DNA of 64,000 bases from RYN-230 sp963704995 (lineage in GTDB: Bacteria > Actinomycetota > Actinomycetes > Streptosporangiales > Streptosporangiaceae), in the NCBI GenBank assembly GCA_963704995.1, contig CAVPIM010000018.1:251414-315413 (forward strand), read 5' to 3'. Numbering within the stretch: the stretch's first letter is position 1; each line of letters opens with the position of its first letter. Made by a program: the position numbers and the translations under genes. This document shows, one piece after another, positions 62,966 to 64,000 of this stretch. The notes beneath the pieces are model-generated. The model had not been told where the DNA came from. It ran no database searches and worked only from the letters and a program-made list of their open reading frames with translations.

Positions 62966-63092
62966 GACAGGCTGATTCCCGGAACCCGGTAGGCGCTGGC
63001 AGCGGGTGTGGCGGTGCTAGGGCGTGTTTCAAAAGTGGGCTGAGTGGCCTGCCGTGATATTGAGTTCCTGCGTGTCGCTCAGCGGTGACCGG

Positions 63093-63148
63093 TGAGGTCT
63101 CCGGTAGATGAGTCAACGACCAAGAAGACCATCTGCACGGAGACCTCA
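63093..63148 (+). promoter_or_regulatory. Start-occluding stem-loop in IS5 leader
   Basis: TGAGGTCTCCG (63093-63103) pairs perfectly with CGGAGACCTCA (63138-63148) across a 34-base loop. The right arm includes the GGAG ribosome-binding site and the A of the transposase ATG, so readthrough transcripts from outside the element would hide the start. Such protective hairpins are known from other insertion sequences. Confidence 0.55.
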
Positions 63149-64000
63149 TGGCCACCTTAGCGGCGGCGGGCGGGCGGACCTGGGGGACGCGCAGTGGGCG
63201 GTGCTGGGGCCGCTGCTGCCCCGGCGGGAACCGGGGACGCCCGCCGGAGTGGACGAAACGGCAGCTCATTGACGGGATCCGGTGGCGGGTACGGGCCGGT
63301 GCGCCATGGCGGGATGTGCCAGTCCAGTACGGGCCGTGGCAGACGGTGTATGGGCTGTTCCGGCGCTGGCAGCGAAATGGCACCTGGGCACAGGTGCTGG
63401 CCGGGCTGCAGGCCCGCGCGGACGGGCCGGGCTGATCACCTGGGACGTTCCGTGGACTCCACGGTAGCCCGGGCGCACCAGCACGCGGCCGGTGCGCGGA
63501 AAAGGGGGATCTGCAGGCCGAGCCGCCCGGCGGGGTGCAGGCCGAGCCCGGCGATCACGGCCTGGGCCGCTCCCGGGCGGGCTGACCACCAAGGTGCACC
63601 TGGCCTGCGAGCAAGGCCAAAAACCCCTGTCGATCCTGATCACCGCGGGGCAGCGCGGCGACAGCCCGCAGTTCCAGGCCGTCCTGGGCGCCATCAAGGT
63701 CGCCCGGCCCGGCTGCGGGCGGCCCCGGACCCGGCCGCGGCGGGTGCTGGCCGATAAGGCCTACGGCTCACGCGCCAACCGCGCCTACCTGCGCAGACGG
63801 GGCATCGCCTGCACCATCCCGCAGAAAGCTGACCAGATCCGCCACCGCAAGAACAAAGGCCGCGCCGGAGGCCGCCCGCCCGCCTTCGACCCCGGACTGT
63901 ACAAGCTGCGCCACGCGGTCGAATGCGGCATCGCAGGCTCAAGCGCAACCGGGCCGTGGCCACCCGCTACGACAAACTCGCCGTCCGCTACGAAGCCACC
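63148..64000 (+). pseudogene. IS5-family transposase, frameshifted and 3' partial
   Basis: Family segments occur in order but in different frames: 'ADLGDAQWAVLGPLLPR', 'RGRPPEWTKRQLIDGIRWRVRAGAPWRDVPVQYGPWQTVYGLFRRWQ' (key GAPWRDVP.YGPWQTVY), 'LITWDV' and 'SVDSTVARAHQHAAGARKRG' (catalytic Asp), 'TTKVHLACEQGQKPLSILITAGQRGDSPQF', 'VLADKAYGSRANRAYLRRRGI' (second Asp) and 'HAVECGIAG' with the last catalytic Glu. At least four indels separate them. Either a degenerate copy or, given the rest of the window, partly sequence error. The end lies beyond 64000. Confidence 0.85.

Larger units (their letters stand above)
63020..64000 (+). mobile_element. IS5-family insertion sequence (right end outside window)
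   Basis: The element seems to start at GGGCGTGTTTC (63020) after CTA, a plausible IS5-type target. It contains the transposase described below and continues past base 64000, so the right inverted repeat and target duplication cannot be seen. Confidence 0.7.

Noticed and set aside
58882..64000. A right-hand attachment site matching the tRNA-Tyr 3' end
   Set aside because: I searched by eye for a second TTCGAACCC...CTGCC copy to the end of the window and did not find one.

Overview
The window is high-GC DNA with frequent GTG and TTG starts and tightly overlapping genes. It encodes menaquinone-type respiration (MenG, MenJ, a long-chain polyprenyl diphosphate synthase), a 14-gene nuo operon behind a Rex-type operator, ferredoxin-dependent KorAB and a YajQ-tRNA-Tyr neighbourhood. 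This points to an actinomycete chromosome (Actinomycetota). I cannot name the genus from the sequence alone.

Layout. 1-12 kb is an exopolysaccharide/envelope region: a Wzx/MurJ-like flippase with a repeat-rich N-terminal extension, an APH-fold phosphotransferase, a nucleotidyltransferase-thymidylate kinase-like fusion, two secreted GH26-like proteins (one fused to a CAP domain), a DUF6918-like protein, a polyprenyl glycosylphosphotransferase, a lipoprotein and a secreted LamG-like protein. 12-16 kb holds a PAP2 phosphatase and the sulfate activation genes cysQ-cysD-cysN. 16-19 kb carries an S9 peptidase and menG. From 19.4 to 38.2 kb runs menJ-nuoABCDEFGHIJKLMN-polyprenyl synthase, preceded by a strong hairpin terminator and a perfect Rex operator. 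A branched-chain amino acid (liv) ABC operon follows on the minus strand (38.2-43.3 kb). 43.3-49.7 kb is mixed: ABM and SDR proteins, a small ParA/partner pair, a VOC protein, an ArsR-like regulator divergent from an S41 peptidase, and a 36-residue microprotein. 50-58.6 kb has a phosphate-type MFS symporter with a PHO-box-like element, a DUF4234 protein, a crotonase, KorAB divergent from an unusually small NuoB/NuoC/NuoI set, and YajQ. After tRNA-Tyr (58.8 kb) composition changes and an accessory segment begins: a DUF262/DUF1524 (GmrSD-like) protein, a PIN-like nuclease joined to a C-terminal helical domain, and a degenerate IS5-family element running off the right edge.

How the genes work together. 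MenG and MenJ finish and partly saturate menaquinone, the polyprenyl synthase makes its side chain, and complex I reduces it. The Rex operator suggests this block answers to the NADH/NAD+ ratio. KorAB makes reduced ferredoxin next to the peripheral-arm subunits NuoB/C/I, suggesting a ferredoxin-linked electron route.

Sequence quality matters. Many single-base indels interrupt conserved reading frames from 23.3 to 42.3 kb (nuoD, H, J, L, N, probably G and I; livH, F, G; the substrate-binding protein) and at 45.3, 48.3, 60.8 and 62 kb. Several compensate each other within one gene, and the proteins are otherwise well conserved, so most look like assembly errors rather than gene decay. Frameshifted genes are reported over their full inferred extent.
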